64,000 bases of DNA from Bacillota bacterium (GTDB taxonomy: Bacteria > Bacillota > Clostridia > Acetivibrionales > DSM-1351). A model generated the notes under the pieces. The model was not told the DNA's origin and made no database searches. It saw only the letters and a program-made list of their open reading frames with translations. The stretch covers positions 1 to 64,000 of the forward strand of contig JAFABO010000097.1 in the NCBI GenBank assembly GCA_023426005.1, read 5' to 3'. The translations under genes and the position numbers were made by a program. Positions 42,204 through 51,340 of this stretch are shown here, in pieces. The stretch's first letter is position 1; each line of letters begins with the position of its first letter.

Positions 42204-43088
42204 ATGAAAACCATAGAATTAGTAACCGGTAAGTTTTTTAGAGCTCTGAATTATTTAATTATGCTAATACTTATAATAGTGTGTGTATACCCCTTTTATT
42301 ATGTTTTTATAATCTCGGTCAGCAATTCGAGTTCAGCTTTCGGCAGTGTTTTCCTGCTGCCAAACAGCTTTGATTTTACTACCTATAAAGCCATATTCAG
42401 GGATAACAGCGTATGGAATGCATTATTTATTTCGGTATCCCGTACTGTGATCGGCATGTTGGTGACATTGTTTGTGTGCAGTCTCTTTGGATATCTCATG
42501 TCGAAGCAATTCTTCATGAAGACTGTAATTTACCGTTTTGTATTAATAACAATGTATTTTAATGCAGGTCTTATCCCATATTATTTAACAATTAAAAACT
42601 ATCATCTGACCGATAATTTTCTTGTTTATATACTTCCTGCTGCATTATCCGGTTTTAATGTCATTCTGATCAAAACCTTCATTGAACAGATACCGCCATC
42701 CCTGGAGGAGTCGGCTTTTATAGACGGTGCCAGTCTTTTTCAGGTTTTTTGCCGCATAATCATACCGGTCTCAAAACCTATCCTGGCAACTATTGCTGTT
42801 TTTTCGGCAGTCGGGCAATGGAATTCCTACATGGACAATTATTTGTTTGTGCATAATGAGCTTCTTCAGACGCTGCAGCTGAAACTGTACCTATTACTTA
42901 CTGAGGCCCAGAGCATGGCTTCAAAGGCCGCCCGGTCGGATTACACCAACATGAATAATGCCCAGCTGACTCCAACTACGGTGAGGATGACTATAACGGT
43001 AATAACCACATTGCCAATTCTTCTTGTATATCCATTCATGCAAAAATTCTTTGTAAGCGGTATCATGCTGGGAGCTGTTAAGGGTTAA
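42204..43088 (+). CDS. ABC sugar permease, YtcP type (locus 3)
   Basis: This 294-residue permease has six predicted helices. FFRALNYLIMLILIIVCVYP is the first, the EAA loop is LEESAFIDGASLFQVFCRII, and it ends VSGIMLGAVKG as in the YtcP family. A GTGAGG site precedes ATG 42204, 24 bases after the LplB stop. It pairs with LplB at 41274. Confidence 0.9.
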   Translation: MKTIELVTGKFFRALNYLIMLILIIVCVYPFYYVFIISVSNSSSAFGSVFLLPNSFDFTTYKAIFRDNSVWNALFISVSRTVIGMLVTLFVCSLFGYLMSKQFFMKTVIYRFVLITMYFNAGLIPYYLTIKNYHLTDNFLVYILPAALSGFNVILIKTFIEQIPPSLEESAFIDGASLFQVFCRIIIPVSKPILATIAVFSAVGQWNSYMDNYLFVHNELLQTLQLKLYLLLTEAQSMASKAARSDYTNMNNAQLTPTTVRMTITVITTLPILLVYPFMQKFFVSGIMLGAVKG

Positions 43089-43132
43089 TTTTAACCAATG
43101 AAGCGGATTGCGGCGGAGCCGGAAATGAAACC

Positions 43133-43177
43133 AATACCGAGGGATAAGGTGTTTAACTCCCTGAATTGGTATTTTTA
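43133..43177 (+). terminator. Hairpin between YtcP and binding-protein gene
   Basis: AATACC and GGGA pair with TCCC and GGTATT, followed by TTTT. It resembles an intrinsic terminator or attenuator inside the operon, and could set permease expression apart from the binding protein or mark a second transcription unit. Confidence 0.55.
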
Positions 43178-43224
43178 TATAAATGTGATGGTTGAATATT
43201 TACAAAATTTTTAGGAGGTAATTT

Positions 43225-45063
43225 ATGAAAAAACTGTTTTCAAGGTTTTTATTGGCGGGTTCACCTGAAGAAAAAAGACAAAAGAGATCTTCAGGGAAAA
43301 CTCTAAGGAAGAATGGCCTCATTATCCTGTGCGCAGTGATGGTTGCACTTACAGGCTGCGGCGGCAGTAAGGAAGCCGGCAACACAGCTTCAACGCAGAC
43401 GGGACAGGCAACAGCTTCTGCCGGAGATGCAAAAGGGACAGCAGTTGATAAAAGTCCTGTAACTCTGCAAATTCTTTGGCCAACCAACTCCGAAAACCCG
43501 GGAGTACAGGATACACTTGTGGCCAAGGAAATTGAAAAGCAAACCGGTGTTACCATGGACTTAATTGTTGACAATAACAATGAAGAAAAGCTTAAACTAT
43601 ATGTAGCATCAGGGGATTTGCCGGATATTTGCTTTGCAAATAATAACAGTACGGTTAAGAAAAGTCTTTTGGTTCAGAGCGGATCTGCTATTCCCTTAAA
43701 GAAATTGCTGGAGTCAAACGGAAAATATATACTGGATAATTACAAAATTCCGTTGGAAAATTCAAATAGACTTATTGACAATAAAGATGGAGACTACTAT
43801 TTCCTTCCGTTCAACGTAAATCCTGATCCTTATCAAAAGCTTGATTTCAGGCCCGGTTCGGTAGCATTGAATGTCCGTTGGGATTATTACAAGGAAATGG
43901 GATATCCCGAAGCAAAAACAGCTGATGATTTTTTGAAAGTCATGGCGGATATGCAGAATAAGTTTCCAAAAGCACCTAACGGTAAAAAGACTTATGCTTT
44001 TGCAGGATTTAATGACTGGGGTACCTGGGGATATTATGTAACCAATATGTATTATCTTGGATATACGGAGGTTACAAATGCGGTATTCAGTCCCGACAAG
44101 CAAACCGTACATTACAGATTTTCAAAGGATGGACCCTTCTGGGGCGCTGTAGAGTTATACTATAAAGCAAACAAACTGGGGCTGTTTGATCCCGATTCCT
44201 TTACTATGAAGTACGATAATTATGTTGAAAAAGCAAGGAACGGCCAGCTGCTTACAATCGGTGCCAGCTGGATAGCTACCGATGCCAACGATTATTTACA
44301 GAGAGCCGGAGGAAAGGATATTGGCTTTGAACCGATCCCCTTCGAAGCCTTCAATTATTCCTGGGCACATTCCAACACACAATCAAAGGCAGGATATTGG
44401 GATAATATGGCGTTTATTACAAAGAGCTGCAAGAATCCCGAAAGAGCAATGGATCTGTTAAACTTCTGCAGAACTTATGAAGGATCAAGACTGATTCACA
44501 GCGGTATCAAAGGGATCCATTGGGATGTGCAGGACGGAACACCTCAAATGCTCGATTCCTATATGACAGAAAGCAAGGCGGATCCAAATGTGAATAAAAA
44601 AGCCGGAGTTGGCATGTATGGAATGCTGGCAGGCTATGATGGAGCAGCTATTGACCCTAACGACAAGGAATTGCTTTCACTCCAGGCTTCAATGGATCTT
44701 CAGAAGAAATATGCCACTCCGCTCGATAATGATTTCAGCCAGCATTATGGAGCAACCTTCCCGGGTGAAGTTTGGGACGATATGGTTAAGAAAGGGACTG
44801 CAAAGCTTCCTGTGGCTAACATTTACTACTCAGCTTTTGCTCCGACAGAGCCGGATGACATAAAGAAAATCCATACACAGTGCGAAGAGTATCTGAAAAA
44901 AAATGTTTCCAAGCTTATTCTTGCAAAAAATGATGATGAGTTCTTAAAAGTGAAGGAACAGATGCTCAAGGATATGGGCAAATATGGCCTGGAAAAGATG
45001 GATGCCTGGTATGATGGCCAAATCAAGGCCTCCACCGCCGCTTATGAAAGTTTGATGAAATAG
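43225..45063 (+). CDS. Lipoprotein sugar-binding protein, LplA type (locus 3)
   Basis: This 612-residue binding lipoprotein begins at ATG 43225 with AGGAGG upstream. The signal peptide is unusual. About 32 charged residues (KRQKRSSGKTLRKNG) precede the hydrophobic core, and LTGC gives lipidated Cys45. A Ser/Thr/Gly/Ala linker follows. The mature domain is LplA-like (EKLKLYVASGDLPDICFANN). An internal start nearer the core is possible but has no better site. It should feed the permeases directly upstream. Confidence 0.9.
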   Translation: MKKLFSRFLLAGSPEEKRQKRSSGKTLRKNGLIILCAVMVALTGCGGSKEAGNTASTQTGQATASAGDAKGTAVDKSPVTLQILWPTNSENPGVQDTLVAKEIEKQTGVTMDLIVDNNNEEKLKLYVASGDLPDICFANNNSTVKKSLLVQSGSAIPLKKLLESNGKYILDNYKIPLENSNRLIDNKDGDYYFLPFNVNPDPYQKLDFRPGSVALNVRWDYYKEMGYPEAKTADDFLKVMADMQNKFPKAPNGKKTYAFAGFNDWGTWGYYVTNMYYLGYTEVTNAVFSPDKQTVHYRFSKDGPFWGAVELYYKANKLGLFDPDSFTMKYDNYVEKARNGQLLTIGASWIATDANDYLQRAGGKDIGFEPIPFEAFNYSWAHSNTQSKAGYWDNMAFITKSCKNPERAMDLLNFCRTYEGSRLIHSGIKGIHWDVQDGTPQMLDSYMTESKADPNVNKKAGVGMYGMLAGYDGAAIDPNDKELLSLQASMDLQKKYATPLDNDFSQHYGATFPGEVWDDMVKKGTAKLPVANIYYSAFAPTEPDDIKKIHTQCEEYLKKNVSKLILAKNDDEFLKVKEQMLKDMGKYGLEKMDAWYDGQIKASTAAYESLMK

Positions 45064-45096
45064 ACAGATAAGGATACCATTAACAGGTAATAGTGC

Positions 45097-45136
45097 AATA
45101 ATGGGGATGTTTGCTTTAGTCAATATCCCCATTATT
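45097..45136 (+). promoter_or_regulatory. Intercistronic hairpin before the GH141-like gene
   Basis: AATAATGGGGAT pairs perfectly with ATCCCCATTATT around a 16-base loop, with no T-run. As in locus 2, a stable hairpin sits directly behind a binding-protein gene, consistent with 3' stabilisation of that mRNA segment. Confidence 0.6.
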
Positions 45137-45195
45137 ACAATGAAAAGCTTATTCAGTACTGTGGTTACCATCACTCATTAAGAAAGGGAATCAAT

Positions 45196-47151
45196 GTGAA
45201 TTATTATATATCTGTTACAGGCAATGATAAAAATTCAGGCTCAAAGGAAAGCCCTTTTAAAACAATCGGGAGAGCCAGAGACGAAGTGCGAAAGATAAAT
45301 TGCAATATGAGCTCGGATATTATTATATATATCAGAGAAGGTATCTATGAGCTTGAAGCCTCACTGGAGTTTGACCAAAGGGACTCTGGAACAAACGGCT
45401 TTCATGTGATTTACAGAGCTTATGAAGACGAAAAAGTTATAATAAGCGGCGGAAGGAAGGTAACAGGCTGGAAAAAATCTTCGGCGGCAAACCTGGATAA
45501 CCTGTGGGAGGTGGAGCTGCCGGGACTAAAATATACACGGCATCTTTATGTAAACGGATTAAAGGCCGAAAGGCCAAAGAGTGAAGTAGTGGTTACACAT
45601 GCCTGGGATAAGGCAGTAGATGAAACAATGGAATTTTGGGGTTATAAGCAGACTGTAACAAACTATGTGGGAGAGCTGAAGGTTTATGAAGGCTACAAGA
45701 CCACACGCAAGTATATGGCCGAGTGGAAAAACCAACGCGATATTGAGTTTGTTTATGATGTTGGCTGGACTCATTCAATATGCCCTGTTGAGGAGATAAT
45801 ACCGGAGGAAGACGGAGCAGTTATTCGTATGAAAATGCCCTGTTTCAAGGATTGCCAGATTAAGGCGGGAGTACAGATCGGGGCTCCCAGCTATGTGGAA
45901 AATGTCTTTGAACTCATGAAAAATCCCGGCGAGTGGTATTTCGACAGGGAGACACATACTCTCTATTATCTGGCTAAGTGCGGGGAAGATATTGGCAAGC
46001 AGGAGATTATCGTACCGGTATTGGATAAACTGCTGGAGGTTAAGGGTACCCTCGGCCAGCCTGTAAAAAATATTCTGTTTCAGAAGCTGGAATTTTGCTA
46101 TAGCACCTGCCTTACTCCTTCAGAAAGCGGACATGCCGAGCTTCAGGCAAACCTGGTCAAAGATCCGGATGATGATATAAACGCACATTCTTATTATAAA
46201 AAGATTCCATCTGCTGTAATACTCGATGCGGCTCATGGAATAGAGCTCAGCAATTGCCGCTTTTATAGACTGGGAAGCGGTGCAATTGACATCCAGAACG
46301 GTTCGCAGAGCAATATTATACGCGGCAATGAGTTTTACCGGATAGATGCAAGCGGGATTCAGCTTGGAAATTTCAACTTCAGCGATGCTCATCCCGAGGA
46401 TGAAAGAAAAATTGTAAAGGATAATATTATCGACAACAACTATTTGCATAAAATCGGTGAGGGCTTTAAAGGTGCAGTAGGTGTATTGGCGGGCTACACC
46501 CAGGGGACGGTAATAACCCATAATGAAATATGCGAGGTGGCATACACCGGTATATCGGTTGGATGGGGCTGGGGATACTGCGACCCCGATTCGGACTTCA
46601 GATATACAAATCTTCCGCCTGCTCACTATCCCAGATTTACTGAGCCTACAATATGTAAAAATAACAGGATCGAGTACAATCATGTACACCATGTAATGCA
46701 GAAGCTCCATGACGGGGGAGGAATATATACATTATCCCTTCAGCCCGGTTCAACTATCATAGGAAATCACATTCATGACAATGGGGTTTTTGAAGGTACA
46801 CCTTATTACGGGGACCTGCATACGGAAGATATCAATACATATAGTTCGGACATTGTAAAGTACTTGACCAGCCGCGGAGGGTTCCCGGGCGGAATTTATC
46901 TTGATGAAGCCAGCGGCGGCTTCGAAGTGACGGGAAATGTCATATATAATACGGCAGTTCCATGCAATTATCACAATGTGGGTATGAAGAACAGAATCAG
47001 AACCAACTTCTTTCACGACAATTACTACAACCTCAAGCCGGATGAATTCTACCTGGTAGAAGCTTTTGCAAAAAAGGCGGGACTTGAAGAGGAATTCTTG
47101 TACCTGAAATCACAAACCCAAACTGCGTTTAAAGCCAGCTTGAAAGCATAA
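45196..47151 (+). CDS. Right-handed beta-helix protein, GH141-like
   Basis: This 651-residue protein without a signal peptide begins NYYISVTGNDKNSGSKESPF, the typical opening of right-handed parallel beta-helix carbohydrate enzymes. RHLYVNGLKAERPKS and YFDRETHTLYYLAKCGEDI are typical of the GH141-type layout. Repeated coils such as NIIRGNEFYRIDASGIQLGN and TICKNNRIEYNHVHHVM run through the C-terminal half. GH141 includes an alpha-L-fucosidase and a xylanase, which suits a locus with GH29. GH120-type beta-helix enzymes are an alternative. GTG 45196 follows AAAGGGAATCAAT. The gene is complete. Confidence 0.75.
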   Translation: MNYYISVTGNDKNSGSKESPFKTIGRARDEVRKINCNMSSDIIIYIREGIYELEASLEFDQRDSGTNGFHVIYRAYEDEKVIISGGRKVTGWKKSSAANLDNLWEVELPGLKYTRHLYVNGLKAERPKSEVVVTHAWDKAVDETMEFWGYKQTVTNYVGELKVYEGYKTTRKYMAEWKNQRDIEFVYDVGWTHSICPVEEIIPEEDGAVIRMKMPCFKDCQIKAGVQIGAPSYVENVFELMKNPGEWYFDRETHTLYYLAKCGEDIGKQEIIVPVLDKLLEVKGTLGQPVKNILFQKLEFCYSTCLTPSESGHAELQANLVKDPDDDINAHSYYKKIPSAVILDAAHGIELSNCRFYRLGSGAIDIQNGSQSNIIRGNEFYRIDASGIQLGNFNFSDAHPEDERKIVKDNIIDNNYLHKIGEGFKGAVGVLAGYTQGTVITHNEICEVAYTGISVGWGWGYCDPDSDFRYTNLPPAHYPRFTEPTICKNNRIEYNHVHHVMQKLHDGGGIYTLSLQPGSTIIGNHIHDNGVFEGTPYYGDLHTEDINTYSSDIVKYLTSRGGFPGGIYLDEASGGFEVTGNVIYNTAVPCNYHNVGMKNRIRTNFFHDNYYNLKPDEFYLVEAFAKKAGLEEEFLYLKSQTQTAFKASLKA

Positions 47152-47220
47152 TTCGCCTGGAAGGCGAAGGCTTTGAACCGTAATTAACTTTGGTAAAGAA
47201 TATTGAGAAGGAGTTATATA

Positions 47221-48189
47221 ATGGACAAACATGAACTTATAGAAAAACAAAAGTGGTTTGTAAACCTCAGACTGGGAATGTTCATACACTTTAACAGCGC
47301 AACATTTCAATTTAATACGGGGGACATAATGGATTGGGAATACGACCATGAGAATAATGATGCCGGAAGAAAATTTCCATTCAATCCAATTGAATGGAAG
47401 CCCGATAAACTGGATTGCAGGCAATGGACGGAGGCTGCTAAAGCAATGGGCGCAAAATTTGCGGCATTGACTGCAAAGCATCATGAAGGGTTTTGTTTGT
47501 GGCCCACCCAGACAACTGAGCACTGTGTCAGGAACGGTGCAATAAAAATCGATGTTGTTAAGAAATATTTTGATGCATTCCGTAAGGAGGGGATCATTCC
47601 AGGGCTGTATTTCTCCATGCTCGATTTGACACATAAAATCAACAGGAAAAAATGCACCAGAGAGGATGTGGAGTTCACAAAACAGCAGCTTACCGAACTG
47701 CTGACAAATTACGGTGAAATACCTTTCGTTATTATTGACGGGTGGCAGGCCCATTGGGGCGGACCTTCCTATGCAGATATGCCCTATGAAGAAATAAATG
47801 CTCATATAAAATCTCTCCAGCCGGACTGTATGCTGCTTAACATAAGCTGTGAGAGCAATTTGAAGCATACCGAAATAGTATTTTATGAAAATGCGGCAGG
47901 ACAGGAGGTGGAGGATGAATTTTCGGGCCCCGGCGCATCCTGCAATATTTTAAACAATTGCTGGTTCTGGAGAAAATCCGATCCCGGAATGGAACTGAAA
48001 AGTGCTCAATGGGCTGTTGATAAGATTACTAAAATGAACGGACACAATGTCTCCTTTTTATTGAATTCATCCCCCAACATAAATGGTTTGATTGATGATA
48101 ATTTTATGAAGAGATATGAAGAAATAGGGAAATTATATAAGGTACCCGAAAAGCTGATCGAAATTCCTTCAGGATGGTTGATGAAGTGA
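47221..48189 (+). CDS. Short, divergent GH29 alpha-L-fucosidase
   Basis: This 322-residue protein aligns with the GH29 catalytic barrel: NLRLGMFIHFNSATFQF, LTAKHHEGFCLWPTQTT and PFVIIDGWQAHWGG. The usual WFD becomes IIDGW at the nucleophile position, so the Asp is kept. The C-terminal beta-sandwich of the 437- and 464-residue paralogues in locus 1 is absent, ending soon after MNGHNVSFLLNSSPN. ATG 47221 has AAGGAG upstream. The longer TTG frame covers that site. It lies between GH141-like and GH38 genes in one operon. Confidence 0.82.
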   Translation: MDKHELIEKQKWFVNLRLGMFIHFNSATFQFNTGDIMDWEYDHENNDAGRKFPFNPIEWKPDKLDCRQWTEAAKAMGAKFAALTAKHHEGFCLWPTQTTEHCVRNGAIKIDVVKKYFDAFRKEGIIPGLYFSMLDLTHKINRKKCTREDVEFTKQQLTELLTNYGEIPFVIIDGWQAHWGGPSYADMPYEEINAHIKSLQPDCMLLNISCESNLKHTEIVFYENAAGQEVEDEFSGPGASCNILNNCWFWRKSDPGMELKSAQWAVDKITKMNGHNVSFLLNSSPNINGLIDDNFMKRYEEIGKLYKVPEKLIEIPSGWLMK

Positions 48190-48234
48190 TTTGGCAGCCA
48201 TTTAAAAAGTCTAAGAAAAAAGAAGGTGGTATAC

Positions 48235-50733
48235 ATGCAGAATAAGTTTTATTTGATTGCCAATGCGCACATTGATCCTGTATGGCAGTGGCAATGGGAG
48301 GAAGGAGCTGCCGAAGCAATTTCTACATTCCGTGTGGCCGCAGATTTGTGTGAGGAGTATGACTATTTTGTTTTTAACCATAATGAGTCATGCTTATACC
48401 AATGGATCGAAGAATATGAACCGGAGCTTTTCAAACGTATCCAGTGCCTGGTCAAAGAGAAAAAATGGTTTATCATAGGCGGCTGGTTTCTACAGCCCGA
48501 CTGTAACCTTCCGAGCGGGGAGTCATTCGTCAGGCAGATTCTTACCGGAAACCTGTATTTTTATGAGAAGTTTGGAGTAAAGCCAACTGTTGCCGCTAAT
48601 TTTGATTCATTTGGACACAGCCGGGGCCTGGTGCAGATATTGGCTAAATCAGGCTATAGCTCGTATGTGTTTACCCGCCCTGAGCAAAATCAGATGGAGC
48701 TGCCGAAGCTGTTCCAATGGGTAGGTTTTGATGGCTCGAGTGTCCTTGCCTACCACTCGGAGTCCTCATATCAGTCGGAAATTGACAGGGCAGATGTGAA
48801 AATAAAACAGGACATTGACCAGGATTCGGAAATTGTGCTCTGGGGAGTAGGTAACCATGGCGGCGGCGCCTCGCGTGCCGACCTTAGAGCCATAGAGGAA
48901 TTGTCCGGAGAACTTAAATCCCGGGGAATACACATTATTCATGCCACGCTGGATGATTATTTTAAAGAAAAGCTGCCTTATATGGGCACTTACCCTGAGG
49001 TTAAAAAGACGCTGTACCCCTCCATGCTGGGCTGTTATACGTCGCATATCCGGATCAAGCGAAAACACCGGAAGCTTGAAAGCCAATTGATGATGGCTGA
49101 AAAAATGTCATCCCACGCCGCGGCGCAGGGCCTTTTATCATATCCGAAGGATGAGCTGGACGCGGCCTTCAGGGATTTAATGCTTTCACAGTTTCATGAC
49201 GCACTTCCGGGTTCGTCCATCCAGCGTGCGGAGGAGGATACGCTTCGCGCCCTGGAACATGGCCTTGAGATGGTATCCCATGTTAAGATGCGCTCCATAA
49301 TAGCACTTTCTGCCGGACAAAAGCCAGCCGACCCCGGAGATATTTCACTTATGGTATACAATCCCCACCCGTATGCCGTAAAGGGGGTATGGTGCACTGA
49401 AGTGCAGCCGTTACGACCTCTATGGGGTATGAAATCCTGGGTGCCTGTTATGTATAAGGACGGAAAGATGATTCCATCCCAGAGTGAAAGGGCTGACACA
49501 AATTTTATAAATGACATCTGGCGCAAGGCTGTTTCATTTGAGGCCGAGCTGCCTGCTTCTTCGGTTACCCAAATAGTATGCAAGGTTGAAGAACAGTCGG
49601 TAATTCCTGTACCTGAACTTATAGCCCGAAATGGTATGTATTGCTTTAAGACTTCAGAGCTTGAAGTCATTATTAATGAAAAAACCGGTCTTATAGACAA
49701 ATATGCCGTAAACGGAAAGGATTATCTAAAATCCAATTCCTTTGAAGTTTTAGTTATGAAAGACACTACCGGCTCGTGGGGAACAGCTCCCATGTCAATA
49801 CAAAATCTTGCGGGACGGTTTACACCGATGGATGACGCGGCTTGTGCCCGAACGGCCACAGGAGGTGCGGCGGACAGTCTGCCTGCTGTCCACGTAATAG
49901 AGGACGGCTGCGTGCGGACCATAGTTGAAGCTGTTTTTCAATATGAAAATTCAATAATGTGCCAGCAATATATTCTTCCAAGACGAGGAACTGAAATACA
50001 GGTAAATGTGAGAATTTACTGGAATGAACCGCAAAAAACGTTGAAAATATCGGTGCCTACAACTCTTGAAGGCAATAGCTTCCTAAGCCAGACTGCATTC
50101 GGGATAAATGAATGGCCCGCTGACCGGAATGAGGTGGTAACTCAAAAATGGATAGCCGCGGTTGATGAGAATAAAGAATGTGCTTTATCAATACTTAATG
50201 ACTGCACATACGGGGCAGATATGCTCAATGGAGAACTTAGAATATCGCTGCTGCGGGCCTCCGGCTACGTGGCTTCGGCGGATGACGGCAGTGACCGCCC
50301 AAAACTGGCTCCCGACCGTTTCAGTCCCCATTGCGATATGGGAGACCAGGTCTACAATTTCAGACTGAATGCCGGATCATATCAGGAACGGTTGGATTCT
50401 GTCGAGCGGGAAGCACAAATAATGCATGAATCCCCAATGATTCTTCCATTCACTCCATCAGGCGGCGGAGAAATTCCGATTCCTCTGATTACACTTTCAA
50501 ATCCGGGTATTGAATTAATTACCGTTAAGCCGGCAGAAAAGTCAGAGGGGTATATTATACGCCTATTTGAACCAAGAGGTACGCCGCAGGAAACTAAAAT
50601 AAGCCTGCCGGTCTTTGATATTGAGCAAGCCGTGGAGCTGGGAGCTTTTGAGATATTAACACTTAAAGTTGATCCGGTAAAGAAAAAGCTCATCTCTTGT
50701 GATTTACTGGAGGACAGCATTCCTTTTAAATAA
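48235..50733 (+). CDS. GH38 alpha-mannosidase
   Basis: This 832-residue cytoplasmic alpha-mannosidase has zinc ligands His12 and Asp14 in AHIDPVWQWQW, nucleophile Asp124 in AANFDSFGHS and the later GNHGGG. The central three-helix bundle and C-terminal beta domains of GH38 follow (LPGSSIQRAEEDTLRALE, then all-beta). ATG 48235 follows AGAAGGTGG. The GTG at 48226 is within that site. As the last gene of locus 3 it implies alpha-mannosyl residues in the imported glycan, for example N-glycan fragments (inference). A terminator follows at 50770. Confidence 0.94.
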   Translation: MQNKFYLIANAHIDPVWQWQWEEGAAEAISTFRVAADLCEEYDYFVFNHNESCLYQWIEEYEPELFKRIQCLVKEKKWFIIGGWFLQPDCNLPSGESFVRQILTGNLYFYEKFGVKPTVAANFDSFGHSRGLVQILAKSGYSSYVFTRPEQNQMELPKLFQWVGFDGSSVLAYHSESSYQSEIDRADVKIKQDIDQDSEIVLWGVGNHGGGASRADLRAIEELSGELKSRGIHIIHATLDDYFKEKLPYMGTYPEVKKTLYPSMLGCYTSHIRIKRKHRKLESQLMMAEKMSSHAAAQGLLSYPKDELDAAFRDLMLSQFHDALPGSSIQRAEEDTLRALEHGLEMVSHVKMRSIIALSAGQKPADPGDISLMVYNPHPYAVKGVWCTEVQPLRPLWGMKSWVPVMYKDGKMIPSQSERADTNFINDIWRKAVSFEAELPASSVTQIVCKVEEQSVIPVPELIARNGMYCFKTSELEVIINEKTGLIDKYAVNGKDYLKSNSFEVLVMKDTTGSWGTAPMSIQNLAGRFTPMDDAACARTATGGAADSLPAVHVIEDGCVRTIVEAVFQYENSIMCQQYILPRRGTEIQVNVRIYWNEPQKTLKISVPTTLEGNSFLSQTAFGINEWPADRNEVVTQKWIAAVDENKECALSILNDCTYGADMLNGELRISLLRASGYVASADDGSDRPKLAPDRFSPHCDMGDQVYNFRLNAGSYQERLDSVEREAQIMHESPMILPFTPSGGGEIPIPLITLSNPGIELITVKPAEKSEGYIIRLFEPRGTPQETKISLPVFDIEQAVELGAFEILTLKVDPVKKKLISCDLLEDSIPFK

Positions 50734-50769
50734 AGCACATTTTTAAAAGAATATGATATGAATGGTAAT

Positions 50770-50818
50770 AACCCTTCGGAGTCACTCTTATAAGTGATTC
50801 TGCAGGGTTTCTTTATTT
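50770..50818 (+). terminator. Terminator of locus 3 (hairpin copy 2)
   Basis: AACCCT pairs with AGGGTT, enclosing an inner hairpin (50777-50802) nearly the same as the one at 37154. A T-rich tract follows. It is placed 37 bases after the GH38 stop. Confidence 0.75.
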
Positions 50819-50849
50819 TGCCGGACAATTCAGAAATGTAAGGGGCAAA

Positions 50850-51093
50850 ATGGATAACATATGGATAACATCAGAGAAATATTTTAAGCGCTGGAAGAGT
50901 GCTAAAAGAACGGTATTTTGAATCGTTTTCCTATACTGAAAAGGAGAAATATGATTTAGTCTCTGAAGTAGATTTAGAAATAGAGCAAATGCTTATTTCA
51001 GACTTGAAAGGAAGAAATCTTAAGGAATTTGATTTTATTGACAGGAACGTATGTTTGCTGTATTGTATTAAAGCAAGGTTTTGCAGAATATAA
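50850..51093 (+). pseudogene. Inositol-monophosphatase-family remnant
   Basis: ATG 50850 or 50861 behind AAGGGG opens MDNIREIF and then stops. One base further on, the frame continues SAGRVLKERYFESFSYTEKE and KYDLVSEVDLEIEQMLISDL. That is the N-terminal helix and K-D-VTEVD-type motif of the inositol monophosphatase family. Loss of one T near 50882 explains the frameshift. Homology ends after about 60 codons, before the metal-binding GEE and DPIDGT motifs, so it is inactive. A duplicated ATGGATAACAT marks the start. Confidence 0.6.
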
Positions 51094-51316
51094 TTTTTGT
51101 GATACCCTGCCCGGTGGCTCCGGGTAAAGGCCTGGGCAGTCTTGCCGATGAAGCCGGCAGAAGGTGGAAGGAGTATTTATATTTACAGCTTGCCATCCTC
51201 TTTTCATTGATAGCTGCTTTTTTGCTGTCATAGGGATTGCTTTTATTATAGCTCTGGGAGTAATTTCACTTTTGATTACTTTTGCTATAATGAGATTTAT
51301 GAAGGTGTGCGGAAAA
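51094..51316 (+). pseudogene. Possible frameshifted small membrane protein
   Basis: One frame reads PVAPGKGLGSLADEAGRRWK, EYLYLQLAILFSLIAAFLLS and stops near 51231. Overlapping in another frame is AVIGIAFIIALGVISLLITF, AIMRFMKVCGKNL and a stop near 51326. Together they look like the two-helix C-terminus of one membrane protein broken by a single indel. I do not recognise the family. Confidence 0.35.
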
Positions 51317-51340
51317 AATTTATAATAGGGAGAATTACAG

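Noticed and set aside
47110..47868. Long minus-strand open frame (252 codons) opposite the short GH29 gene
   Set aside because: The + strand frame has GH29 motifs and a ribosome binding site. The antisense product resembles no family and has no site.
51100..51180. Possible cobalamin- or TPP-type riboswitch in the GC-rich hairpins
   Set aside because: Core consensus elements are missing, and one frame through the segment reads as protein, so a gene relic is the better explanation.
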